Source: JAIBBG01 sp040381475 (GTDB lineage Bacteria; Bacteroidota; Bacteroidia; Flavobacteriales_D; Sanyastnellaceae). Taken from it: DNA of 32,363 nucleotides. Positions 7,977 through 18,800 of this stretch are shown here, piece by piece; position 1 is the first letter of the stretch; every line of letters begins with the position of its first letter. The DNA lies in the NCBI GenBank assembly GCA_040381475.1, contig JBEIHH010000022.1:1-32363 (forward strand). The letters run 5' to 3'. The notes below the pieces were generated by a model that saw nothing but the letters and a program-made list of their open reading frames with translations, ran no database searches and was not told where the DNA came from. The position numbers were made by a program, and so were the translations under genes.

Positions 7977-9617
7977 ATGGAAAAACCAACCCCAGTAGCT
8001 CGCCTGTGGCGACTTGTAGCCTCTGAAAAAACAGACATCAGAAATGTTTACATACTTTCAATTTTTCAGGGATTGGTCAGCCTTTCCCTTCCACTCGGTA
8101 TTCAGGCCATTATCAATTTGATTCAAGCCGGGCAACTCAGAACATCTTGGGTGGTGCTGGTGGTTTTTGTGCTTGTGGGTATTTTGTTTTACGGTCTTCT
8201 TCAGTTGCGCATGATGCGCATCACAGAATCAATTGAGCAAAGATTATTTGTAAACTCCTCCTTCGACTTTGCATACCGTGTACCACGAATTCAAACGGAT
8301 GCAATCCGAAACAAATATGTTCCTGAATTGATGAATCGTTTTTTCGAAATCATGACGATTCAAAAAAGTGTTTCAAAAATTCTTATTGACTTTTCCACAG
8401 CACTGGTCCAAATACTTTTTGGCCTCATTCTTCTGTCATTATATCACCCGTTATTCATTCTTCTTGGTATTTCGCTTGTCGGTATTCTAGTTGCGTTCTT
8501 TAGATTAACCGGAAATTCCGGCCTGCAAAGCAGTCTTGAAGAAAGCACACACAAATTCTCAGTGGCACATTGGCTTCAAGAGATATCGCGCACACTCATG
8601 TCTTTTAAACTTTCCGGGCATTCAGATCTTCCCATGAAAAAAACTGACAAATTCGCTATCGGCTATCTGAATGCTCGTAAGCGGCACTTTGCGATACTGA
8701 TGAACCAATACAAAGCACTCATTTTGTTTAAGGTGATTGTTGCTGCAGCTCTTGTTATTGCGGGTAGCATACTCGTTGTGCAGGGACAAATCAATCTCGG
8801 CCAATTCGTAGCTGCTGAAATTATTATTCTCCTGCTGATCAATAGCGTTGAGAAAATTATCCTTCACATGAGCACAGTATATGATCTGCTCACTGCACTG
8901 GAAAAGGTAGGTAGCGTAACTGATCTTCCTATCGAACGAGATAATGGTATCAAACTATTTGAGCATAGCGAAAAATCTGGGTTACGAATTAGAATTCAAG
9001 ACCTGATATTTAAATTTTCAGATGCCATTTATCCCGTTCTGAACAACGTAAATATGGATATCAAAAGTGGCGAGAAAATTTGCATTTCGGGCCCAAGTGG
9101 GTCCGGAAAAACAACATTTCTGAAAGTACTTTCAGGTTTTTATGATGAATACAAAGGCAGCATCGTCATCAACGATATCCCATTGGAGAATCTAAATCTT
9201 GCTGATATGCGCTCGCACATCGGCGAAAACTTTACAGAGCAGGAAATATTCAAAGGGTCGGTTTTGGAAAACATCATATGCGGCCGACCGGGACTCACAG
9301 TGCACGATGCCATTGAAACCGCCAACAAAGTATTTCTGGGAAGCTATATTGAGTCTCTGCCCAATGGATACGACACAGTGCTTGAGCCAGAAGGACGAAA
9401 ACTATCATCCGGACTGATCAGAAAAATCATTCTTGCAAGATGTATCATAGACCGCCCGTACTTGCTACTCATGGAAGATAATATGTCCATGCTGCCTCAA
9501 TCAGAAAGAAAAACTATTCTGGGCGAATTGCTTTCAGAAAAAAATCACGCAACCGTGCTCATGATCTCTTGTGATCCCGAAATTCAAAAAATGTGCACCC
9601 GCGTGATCACCATTTAA
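7977..9617 (+). CDS. ABC exporter (permease-ATPase fusion), type I secretion-like
   Basis: A 546-residue half-transporter with an N-terminal six-helix membrane domain and a C-terminal nucleotide-binding domain, like HlyB/LktB exporters but without the N-terminal peptidase. The region SLSLPLGIQAIINLIQAGQ is typical of a Bacteroidota exporter group. In the ATPase domain, Walker A is intact (GPSGSGKTT, about residue 371). The other motifs are altered: the signature reads LSSGL instead of LSGGQ (about 475), Walker B ends LLLMED instead of the usual DE order (about 495), and the Q-loop Gln and H-loop His positions look replaced (GENFTEQEIF; LMISCDPE). ATG 7977 was chosen over TTG 7905 because the family N terminus (RLWRLVASEKTDIRNVYI) follows it directly. 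HlyD-like and TolC-like genes follow with an 11-base gap and a 17-base overlap, so the three are one operon. Substrate unknown. Confidence 0.88.
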   Translation: MEKPTPVARLWRLVASEKTDIRNVYILSIFQGLVSLSLPLGIQAIINLIQAGQLRTSWVVLVVFVLVGILFYGLLQLRMMRITESIEQRLFVNSSFDFAYRVPRIQTDAIRNKYVPELMNRFFEIMTIQKSVSKILIDFSTALVQILFGLILLSLYHPLFILLGISLVGILVAFFRLTGNSGLQSSLEESTHKFSVAHWLQEISRTLMSFKLSGHSDLPMKKTDKFAIGYLNARKRHFAILMNQYKALILFKVIVAAALVIAGSILVVQGQINLGQFVAAEIIILLLINSVEKIILHMSTVYDLLTALEKVGSVTDLPIERDNGIKLFEHSEKSGLRIRIQDLIFKFSDAIYPVLNNVNMDIKSGEKICISGPSGSGKTTFLKVLSGFYDEYKGSIVINDIPLENLNLADMRSHIGENFTEQEIFKGSVLENIICGRPGLTVHDAIETANKVFLGSYIESLPNGYDTVLEPEGRKLSSGLIRKIILARCIIDRPYLLLMEDNMSMLPQSERKTILGELLSEKNHATVLMISCDPEIQKMCTRVITI

Positions 9618-9628
9618 AACGTACTCCT

Positions 9629-10981
9629 ATGACGAACATTTCACCCACTTCTGTCAAAGATAAAATTGACCACAGCAAATACGGTTCCTTCGGCGAAATA
9701 CTCGACGTCGGAAAAAAGCAGACGCTTAAGCGCTCCCTTTTTGTCACAACCATAATTTTGGTCATCATATTGTTGTTGCCCTGGACACAAAATATCAGTG
9801 GCGAAGGAAAACTCACTTCTTTGGAACCGGACAAAAGGCCACAGTCAATTCAAACTGTAATTCCTGGTCAGATTGAAAAGTGGTATGTGAAGGAAGGAGA
9901 CTTTGTCAGTGCCGGAGATACAATCATGAAAATAACCGAAATAAAAGATGATTATTTCGACCCCAATTTACTTGTAAATGTTGAAGATCAAATTGCCAAC
10001 AAAGAATCAAGTGTGTCCGGATATATGCAAAAGGTAGCCGCTCTTGACCGCCAGATCGACGCGATGAATCAAGCCGCCAAACTGAAGTTAAACCAACAAT
10101 ATGTAAAGCTCGATCAGCTGAATCTAAAACTCCAGAGTGATAGTATCGATTACGTAGTCGCAAAAAACAATGCTGAGGTAGCGAGGGAACAATTCGATCG
10201 TTTTAAAGGACTTTTTGACAAAGGACTGAAATCAGAAACGGAGTTGGAACAGCGGGAGGTTGCGGTGCAAAACGCCAGATCCAAGGAAATAGACAGTCAA
10301 AATAAGTTGATGATCACCAGACAGGAATTGATCAATGCCAAAACAGAGGTCAGTTCTATCACACAAGACTACCGGGATAAAATCTCCAAGGCAGAAAGTG
10401 AAAAATTCTCAACCATGAGCGCTTTATACGATACCGAAGCCCAGGTTACCAAAATGCAAAGCCAACTTGCCGGCTACAGTCAGCGCAGCGGGTTTTACTA
10501 TATTACCTCGCCAATAGACGGATACATTACACGCGCGATACAGACTGGTGTAGGTGAAACGCTAAAAGAAGGAGAGCAGGTTGTAAGCCTGATGCCGGCC
10601 AATTACAGTCTGGCCGTTGAGCTTTACGTGACTCCCATGGACCTGCCATTGATCAGCAAAGGAGAAAAAGTGAGATTCATTTTTGACGGTTGGCCCGCAT
10701 TTGTTTTCAGCGGATGGCCGGGCGCTTCTTTTGGAACTTATGGCGGTGTGGTAGTTGCCATTGACAATTTCACCAACGAAAACGGTCAATACCGGCTGCT
10801 TGTAGCCCCCGACCCCGCTGATCATCCATGGCCACAAGGAATCAGGGTAGGTGGCGGAGCCAAGGGTATGGCCTTGCTCAATGATGTCATGCTGGGTTAT
10901 GAGCTTTGGCGAATATTCAATGGCTTCCCGCCAAACTTCTATACACCAAAAGAAGCCCCAAAAGATGAAGCAAAAAAGTAA
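9629..10981 (+). CDS. HlyD-family periplasmic adaptor (membrane fusion protein)
   Basis: A 450-residue adaptor that should link the inner-membrane ABC exporter to the TolC-like outer-membrane channel. After a cytoplasmic N terminus there is one membrane helix (FVTTIILVIILLLPW), then the first lipoyl/barrel-sandwich half (PGQIEKWYVKEGDFVSAGDTI), a long coiled coil with many Lys, Glu and Gln heptads (about residues 115-275), the second half (ITSPIDGYITRAIQTGVGE), and a beta-barrel domain (LAVELYVTPMDLPLI, KGEKVRFIFDGWPAF). ATG at 9629 lies 11 bases after the ABC stop; an upstream GTG at 9593 would overlap that gene and add residues unrelated to the family. The 3' end overlaps the TolC-like start, which suggests translational coupling. 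Confidence 0.93.
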   Translation: MTNISPTSVKDKIDHSKYGSFGEILDVGKKQTLKRSLFVTTIILVIILLLPWTQNISGEGKLTSLEPDKRPQSIQTVIPGQIEKWYVKEGDFVSAGDTIMKITEIKDDYFDPNLLVNVEDQIANKESSVSGYMQKVAALDRQIDAMNQAAKLKLNQQYVKLDQLNLKLQSDSIDYVVAKNNAEVAREQFDRFKGLFDKGLKSETELEQREVAVQNARSKEIDSQNKLMITRQELINAKTEVSSITQDYRDKISKAESEKFSTMSALYDTEAQVTKMQSQLAGYSQRSGFYYITSPIDGYITRAIQTGVGETLKEGEQVVSLMPANYSLAVELYVTPMDLPLISKGEKVRFIFDGWPAFVFSGWPGASFGTYGGVVVAIDNFTNENGQYRLLVAPDPADHPWPQGIRVGGGAKGMALLNDVMLGYELWRIFNGFPPNFYTPKEAPKDEAKK

Positions 10982-12401
10982 CCTCTCCATTCGCCGGATT
11001 TTAACAGTTGCTCTTTGTCTGCTGGTTCCTCAATTCTGCATTTCGCAGCAAGGTATCATTGACTCCCTTACGTTCGAAAACTTCCGCGAAATGGTGTTGA
11101 CCAATCATCCATTGATGAAGGTTGCCGGGTTGAATATTGAGCGGGCAGAGAGCAATATGCGCATTGCACGTGGCGGATTCGATCCGAAGCTGGCCGCTTC
11201 ACTGGATAATAAATTCTTCAAAAACGCAGAATACTACAACCTTCAAAAGGTAGAACTGAAATTACCAACTGCCACTCCCATATCGCTTAAAGGTGGATTT
11301 GAACGCAATACCGGTGCCTTTTTCAACCCTGAAAACCAAACGCCGGATGAAGGTCTTCTGCTGGCAGGAGTTTCCGTTCCACTGATTCAAGGTATTATCA
11401 CCGATGAAAGAAGAATAGCCCTGCGCATCGCAGAGGCATTCAGCGGATTTTCAGTTCAGCAGCAGGACATTATCGTCAATGAAACACTCAGCAATGCTTA
11501 CGTTCAATTCTGGAGTTGGTGGAATGCCTATCAGAAATCTGCAATTGCCGATAGTATCCTAAGTATAACCCGTTTGAGAATGAATGCTGTGCGTTCACGG
11601 GCACTCGGAGGAGATCTGCCTTTGATTGACACGCTGGAAACGTTCACCCAAATACTCAACAGAGAGCAGATCAGTCGGGAAATGAATATTCAAGAGTTGA
11701 AAGAGCGACTTGCATTGTCAACATTTCTTTGGGATGCCAGCGGTAACGAACTGGTGGCAATTGTAATTCCAGATGGTATTATCCCATCACCATTCATGAC
11801 CAGCAATCGATTCAGTGTAACAGAAGAAAATTATCTTCAGCAGTTAGAAAATATTGGCGCTACCAATCCGATGCTGATGCAATATGAATGGAAATTCAAA
11901 TCGCTCCGGGCAGAGGAAAAATGGAAGAAAGAAAAACTAAAGCCTCTATTGAATATCAATTACAATTTTTTGTCGGTGCCAACGAATCCCAGCAATGACG
12001 TTGGTTTCAGTACGAACAACTACAAATGGGGTGTAGAATTCGCATTTCCATTGTTACTGCGAAAAGAAAGAGGCGAACTTCAAATGACCAGAATTAAAAT
12101 TCAGGAAACCTTATTAGAACAGAGCCTAAAAACACAGGAGACAAAAAACAAGGCTACTACTTTGTATGAAAGCCTGACTTTGCTTAGGGACCAATTGGAA
12201 TTTGCTGAGCGCAATCAAAACAATTATTTGTCTTTGCTTGAGGCAGAGCGCGACAAATTCTTCAATGGTGAAAGTTCGGTATTCCTGGTGAATACGAGAG
12301 AGCAGCAGTATGCCGATTCCAGGATTAAGGTGGTTGAAATTCAAACCAAGATCAGAACCAGCGAAGCAGAACTAAGCTACATGCTCGGCAACATCGAATA
12401 A
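10965..12401 (+). CDS. TolC-family outer-membrane efflux/secretion channel
   Basis: A 478-residue protein with a signal peptide (MKQKSNLSIRRILTVALCLLVPQFCISQ) and two helical hairpin-rich halves characteristic of TolC/outer-membrane efflux proteins. These include LTFENFREMVLTNHPLMKVAGLNIERAES near the N terminus and, in the second half, KWGVEFAFPLLLRKERGE with the long helix EAERDKFFNGESSVFLVNTREQQYADSRIKVVE. The trimeric barrel would form the outer-membrane exit of the ABC-HlyD-TolC machine. ATG at 10965 was chosen because it starts the signal peptide and overlaps the preceding HlyD gene by 17 bases; the longer frame from 10851 lies inside HlyD and lacks sense. It is the last gene of the cassette. 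Confidence 0.92.
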   Translation: MKQKSNLSIRRILTVALCLLVPQFCISQQGIIDSLTFENFREMVLTNHPLMKVAGLNIERAESNMRIARGGFDPKLAASLDNKFFKNAEYYNLQKVELKLPTATPISLKGGFERNTGAFFNPENQTPDEGLLLAGVSVPLIQGIITDERRIALRIAEAFSGFSVQQQDIIVNETLSNAYVQFWSWWNAYQKSAIADSILSITRLRMNAVRSRALGGDLPLIDTLETFTQILNREQISREMNIQELKERLALSTFLWDASGNELVAIVIPDGIIPSPFMTSNRFSVTEENYLQQLENIGATNPMLMQYEWKFKSLRAEEKWKKEKLKPLLNINYNFLSVPTNPSNDVGFSTNNYKWGVEFAFPLLLRKERGELQMTRIKIQETLLEQSLKTQETKNKATTLYESLTLLRDQLEFAERNQNNYLSLLEAERDKFFNGESSVFLVNTREQQYADSRIKVVEIQTKIRTSEAELSYMLGNIE

Positions 12402-12774
12402 TTCCAAACTGCTTATAAGATTCGTTGATCAGTTCAACTTCTCTAATTCTTTACCTCTCAAGCAGTAAAAAAAGAGAGTCTAATCGGGATTAGCCCAACT
12501 CAATCCATGATCCGGCTCCCTTTGAATCTTCCATTGATAAACTTAGATTAAACGCACTCCCAGAAATCCATTATTCAATTCGCAGAACTATAATTCAAGT
12601 CAGGACAAGTCCAATTGAAGTCTCATTGTGCCAAAGAGAAAGGAAAATGCAGAGTGATGTGAAGTTAGGCGAAGGGGTCGACGAATTGCAAGCCTGAATG
12701 ACCAATATGTTTCATTGTCAATGATTGAGTTTAGCTGATTCAACCCTGAGGCTTTTTCGCTCATGCCTCAAATG
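12402..12774. other. Intergenic region after TolC-like gene, no gene seen
   Basis: Between the convergent TolC-like gene and the giant T9SS gene are about 420 bases without a credible open frame on either strand. It holds a weak inverted repeat CTAATC-GG-GATTAG at 12480-12493 and a 6-base-pair hairpin TGAGGC/GCCTCA at 12747-12770, neither followed by a clear T run. A proper terminator follows at 12775. I see no tRNA or family RNA here. Confidence 0.5.
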
Positions 12775-12801
12775 AAAATGGCCGGAACTTCCGGCCATTT
12801 T
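12775..12801 (-). terminator. Strong hairpin terminator of the giant T9SS gene
   Basis: AAAATGGCCGGAA and TTCCGGCCATTTT form a perfect 13-base-pair inverted repeat around a single C (effectively a 5-base loop), with A and T runs on the two sides. It lies 20 bases past the stop of the giant minus-strand gene and, being symmetrical, could also stop the plus-strand export operon. Confidence 0.85.
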
Positions 12802-12821
12802 CAAATATCATGTTTCAGAAT

Positions 12822-15800
12822 TTACTTCTGTACAACCATTCTGTGAGTTGATTGAACTCCGTCGACGATAAGCTCTACCAGATAAATACCCGGTGCCAGT
12901 TCATTGTCCAGAACAACTTGGGTATTGAGGTAGCTGTCTGTGAAGAAAGTTTCGTTCCAAACCTCATGGCCCATGCCATCCAAAATACGGGCACGAACAT
13001 CGCCTTCCAAAACCTCATTAACATAGAGCATAAACTCATCACCTCTGTTGGGGTTCGGATAGATGTTGATTTGATTCTCGGCAAAACGACCATCTGTTTC
13101 AACACCCTCTTCATTCTCCATGACCATACCAGAAGAAGAAATCAGCAAACACGCAACTGGTCCCCATGGGGTTGTAAAGCCATTGGTTAGCGTAGACCTG
13201 ATGCGCACATTGTATGTTTGACCTAAAGCAAATCCTGCTGAGGCACTCAGCGTGATGTTCTGGTTGGTGCCACCATTTAAATAGAAGGCTGGTTGTGACA
13301 AATCCGCCCGCTGGAATTCCCATTCATAATTGGAAATTGCACAAACAGTTGCATTGGTGCGCACCTGAGATCCCAACAAACGGGCTGATGGACAATCCTG
13401 AGAAGTGTTCAAAAAGATAGCGGTCATCGGCATGATGGTCGCCGAGCATAAAACCTGACCTGGTACCACAAGCGCTTCACCAACTCCATTACCCACAGTC
13501 AGATTGTAGATGGCATCAACACGCACAGAATAACTATCCCCTGCAGGAAGACCAGTCACCTGATTCAAGATACAGTTTGTACTTGATACAGTTCTTGAAT
13601 AAGTTAATCCTGTTGTATTGGAGGTAAAATTGTAGGTGTAACCAGATGCCAGAACATTCATTCCTTTGAACGTAGAGCAAATGCTGTAGTTACCGGTGCT
13701 ATTGAAACATGCTCCCGGCTTAAGGGCATTGATGCAAATAATGAATGTGCCTGCACCCAAAGAGGAGTTGTTGTTTCTCACAGCAACATAGTATGTCTGA
13801 CCAACAGTTAATCCGGTATAATTAAGGAATTCATTGCCTTTGATGTTGTTCTGATAATTCTCAACATTAATAAGATTTCCACTATTATCCTGAAGCTCTA
13901 TGAGAACGTCGGTTGTAGTTGTGGTAACCCGGCAACGAATACCTGGTTCTGTTGCAACAAATTTGTACCACACATCCTGACCGCCTTGAACTACTGTTGA
14001 TTGTGCTTCGCTAGAAACAGTTGCGCCTGCTAATGTTCCTGTTGTGCCAGTACACTGGTTTACCGGATAAAGAGTAAGCGCTGTTGCGTTTACATAAAAA
14101 TCATTCGCAACGTTCGAACAATTGTCATCTATCACTCCGTCACAATCATCATCCGCATTGTTGCAAAACTCGAGTGCACCCGGATAACGACTTGGGAAAT
14201 TGTCAAAACAATCAAGGTTGTTGTTTACATAACCAGCGGGTTGAGAACAAGCCTGAACCGCTATAGCTGGATTACCAAATCCGTCGCCATCGCCGTCGAG
14301 ATAATACCAAGGACCTGCATTGTCATCAACCTGGCCATCGCAATCGTCATCTAGTGAATTACATAGCTCTGTCTGACCGGGATTAATCAGCATATTGTTG
14401 TCGTTACAATCACCTGAGCACGTAGTGTATCCATCTCCGTCCTGATCAAATCCTTCATCAATCGTTCCATTGCAATTGTCGTCAATGCCATTACAAAACT
14501 CGCCGTTGGTTGGATAAACCGCTGCATTATTGTCATTGCAGTCGCCTTCACAAGTGGTATATCCGTCGCCGTCAACATCAAAGCCTTCATCAATACTTCC
14601 ATCGCAGTCATCATCAACGTTGTTGCATGATTCAGTTGCTCCAGGATAAACCGATGAGCTGTTGTCATTGCAATCGCCTCCGCAGCTGGTGTAACCGTCT
14701 CCGTCGGTGTCATACCCTTCATCTATTGAACCATCACAATCATCATCAATGGCATTACATAACTCCGCCGCTCCTGGATAAACCAATGCGTTGTTGTCAT
14801 TGCAATCTCCGGCACAAACGGATACGCCATCTCCATCGGCGTCGCTATTCTCGTCTATACTACCATCACAATCATCATCAAAACCGTTGCATAGTTCTGT
14901 CGCTCCTGGATTGATAGCTGCATTTGAATCATCACAATCACCTGCACAATTGCTGTATCCATCGCCATCTGCATCCTGGTTCTCGTCGATCTGACCATCA
15001 CAATCATCATCAGAACCGTTGCAAACTTCCTGTGCTCCCGGATTGATAGAAGCAACACTCTCATTACAGTCGCCATTGCAACTTGTGTATCCGTCATTGT
15101 CTAGATCATATCCTTCATCTATCGTTCCATCACAATCATCATCTGTTGCGTTGCAAGCTTCCACTTCACCAGGATTAACGTTTGCGTTATTGTCATTGCA
15201 ATCGCCACCGCATGACGTGTAGCCGTCGCCATCCAGATCAAAGCCTTCATCAATGTTACCATTGCAATTGTCATCTGAATTATTGCATGACTCTGAGGCA
15301 CCAGGATTAATTGCGTTGTTGCTGTCGTTGCAATCGCCCGCACAAACAGTGTAGCCATCACCATCGACATCAAAGCCTTCGTCTACTGATCCGTTACAAT
15401 TATCATCTGTGTTGTTGCATGTCTCAGCTGCACCTGGATTCACCGCTGCATTGTTGTCATTGCAATCGCCTTCGCAGGTAGTGTAACCATCATTATCCAG
15501 ATCGAATCCTTCGTCAGTTGATCCATCGCAATCATCATCAATATTGTTGCAGAGTTCAGCCGCTTCAGGATTTACGTTGAAATTGTTGTCATCACAATCA
15601 CCGTTGCATGAAGTGAAACCGTCACCATCGGCATCGAAGCCTTCGTCGGTGGTTCCGTCGCAATCATCATCAACATTGTTGCATGTTTCAACAGCACCCG
15701 GATAAATCTGGTTATTGTTGTTATTACAGTCACCTTCGCATGAAGTAAAGCCATCACCATCCTGATCAAAACCTTCATCAATTGTGGCGTCGCAATCATC

Positions 15801-18800
15801 ATCGATGTTATTGCAAGTTTCTGTTGCGCCAGGATAAACCTGATTGTTGCTGTCGTTGCAGTCACCCGCACAAATAGTGTATCCGTCGCCGTCAGTGTCA
15901 TATCCTTCGTCTATTTGACCATTGCAGTTTTCGTCTGCGTTGTTGCAAAGTTCGAAGGCCCCTGGATAAGATAAAGCATTGTTGTCGTCGCAATCGCCAT
16001 CGCAAGTAGTGTAGCCATCGCTATCAAGATCGAAACCTTCATCCACCGAGCCGTTGCAATTGTTATCAACGCTATCGCAGATTTCGGTTGCTTGCGGATT
16101 AATCGCGGCAGCGGCATCATTGCAATCACCGGCCTGATTCACAAATCCACTAGGCTGTGTGCAAGACTGTGTGCTTACAGATGCATTTCCAAATCCATCA
16201 CCATCCGCATCCTCATACCAGGTGGCAGCATCGCCGACAGTAATATATTCGGTTTTGGTTTCTCCATCACTTCCGCCGGGTCCGGTCGCTGTCAATGTTA
16301 CAGTATAAGTACCGGCTGTGTTATACACCACAGCAGGATTCTGCTGAGAGGATGTGCCTGGAGTACCACCACCGAATGTCCAAGACCATGCATTTGGTGA
16401 ACCCGTTGAGAGGTCACTGAAATTGATTGTTCCGCCAGCACAAACTGAGGTCTGGCTTGCACTGAAATCAGCTACAACATTCGGCACAACACTTACACAA
16501 TCTCCGTAAGTCGTGAGCGTGTTGTGGTTGAGATCATTGATCACATCAACGATATTGCTGATGCAAACCGAATTGCCCGACAAAGAGCTGTAATAAACTC
16601 TAATAACAGGTGTTGGAACTGAATACATGGGTATTTCAGAATTGCTGTTACTCATAACAGCCAGTGTATTTCCGCCATTTTCCCAATGAAGGTGAGCGCT
16701 CCATGTTGCAGTAGGCAATAAACTTTCAATCGATAGAATGCTTGCATTGGAGAGATCAACCTGAAATGCCACCACCTGATTTTGCGGATTTGTGATGTAG
16801 AGATCAAAATACTGACTTGTGGTATTCAGATTCGTCAAGCCAAGAGTTACGTTTTCTGTTTGGTCAATGAACTCAGGATCCCAGTTGCATGAGGTATACT
16901 CCAATGGAGGTACACCGAGATCTTGCTGCTGGTGTATACAGGTACCAGCATTTGCAGCATCAGCAATTGTAATTTCACCATCGGCATTGAGGTCGTTGCA
17001 GGGTGTTGCAGTTGTTCCGCCATTTACGGCAGCTTCAGCATACAAATGCTCATCAAATGCAGTGAAAAATCCATCCTGGTTGAAGTCACCTTTGATGACA
17101 ACACCCGGGCAATTGCCTTCACAGTCTTCATAGACATTTCCGAAAGGCGTGCCCAAACAGTCCTCAATTATTGGACAAGCTGTAATACTCTTAGTGAAAT
17201 TGATCACTGCGTTTGTGACCGGGTCACGCTGGAAACTAACACAAACCTGCGCCCAGTTGTTGTCATATCGTAACTCATAACGCCCAAGAGCATCTGGAGC
17301 CTGATTCCAATTGGTGCGGATTACAAGAAAATATGATCCGGCAGGAACATCGGTGATATCAATCCACTGACAAGTTAAACTTGAAGAATAAATATCTGCA
17401 CATCCCGCGGTGATACCCATATTGCTACATCCGTATTGCGCTGTGATTCCGGCAGGGCAAGACAAGTCCAGCACACAGAAACCATTTTTGTATCCGAGAT
17501 CAGGCATAGGCTCTCCATCCTGATTGAACAACAGATATTCAGCATAACCCTCATAGTGATAGTGGTTGTGACAATTGTCGTATTCAAATTGAGGATTGCT
17601 CGCATTCGGAACACCGATGTAGTAATCCTGAGTTCCAATGTTCGCTATACGCGTTGTGAAACGAATGATCTGACGCTGACCTAGACCTTGAAGGCATCCT
17701 TCATTTACAAGACATGCATCAGTACCATTGATGGTTGTTGATGTCATTGAAGAAAACATAGATGCCTGATCAATTAAGAGGTCTGGACCGAGAGTAGTGC
17801 AATTGGGGTCGCCATTGTAGTAACATGGACCGGGAATTCCGGCAAGCGGTGCATAGTTGCATGCAAGAACGTCCATGCAGCCTACCGCTGCACCTGTGAA
17901 TTCAAAAAGCACCTGGTATTCTTCACCTGCACAACTGCCTTCCGATCCAACCCTTATATAATATGTTTCACCGGCCGCAAGAAACATATTGACTTCGGCC
18001 TGAACACCACAGAAATCATCATTGTATTGCACGGTGGCTTCTATGGTGTTGTCAAAAAACGCCATGTTGCAATAGTCATAAACCCAAATCTTGGTATCAC
18101 AAGTGACAAGATTGCAGGTAGAAATGCGATAGTTACCGTTTGATGCTGCTGTAAATTCATACCACGAATTGTCGAAAGGAACATCGTTTAATCCAAGAGA
18201 GGCCGTAAGTGGGTTATCACAGCTCACACCGCTAGGACAGTTTATATACCTGATATCTTGTGAAGAAAAGCTCGCTCCATTGGCAACCTGAATTCCATTG
18301 ACATATACCTTGTAATTACCGGATCCTGTAAGTCCATTCCCCGCTGAGTCGTAAATTTCAAAGCGGTGACAAGTATTGGCAACGCAGAATGATGCATCAT
18401 TCGCCGTTCCTGAAGCGACAACTACTTCGTTTTCATCAAACATAGACCAACTCGTTTGCGAAGGATTAGCATCCGGAGTAATATCCACAGTCACAAACTG
18501 TCCTGATGTAATCTGAACGTTATTATTCGTTTCCGAGTCACTTCCGTTGGCATCTGTCACAGTAAGAGTAGCAGAATAAGTGCCTGGTGAAGGGTAAACA
18601 ACAACGGGATTTTGAGCAGTAGATGTGGATGGAGAGCCGCCAGGAAATGACCACGAATAACCGGTAATGTTACCGGAACTCGTGCTGGTGTATTGGATGT
18701 TGAGACAGTTCTGTCCGGAAGGTGCATAGCCAAACTGAGCCGTGAGTATCGGATAGACGCAACTTCCGTTATTGGAAACTGCGCAAGGAGAATAGTTGGT

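Noticed and set aside
12480..12493. CTAATC-GG-GATTAG as terminator of the TolC-like gene
   Set aside because: The stem is short and weak and no T run follows; the hairpin at 12775 is a better candidate.
14084..15901. Several open frames on both strands across the repeat array
   Set aside because: They are repetitive shadow frames rich in Met, Thr, His or Ser caused by the periodic codons of the real gene.
14112..16088. CRISPR array or recent tandem duplication because of the regular 132-base period
   Set aside because: The period is one coding unit of an intact open frame; units differ at many bases and there are no conserved short repeats with unique spacers.
14112..16088. Calling the array copper-binding because it resembles MopE-type repeats
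   Set aside because: The acidic DxDxDG loops fit calcium at least as well, and no residue pattern specific for copper is visible, so the metal is left open.
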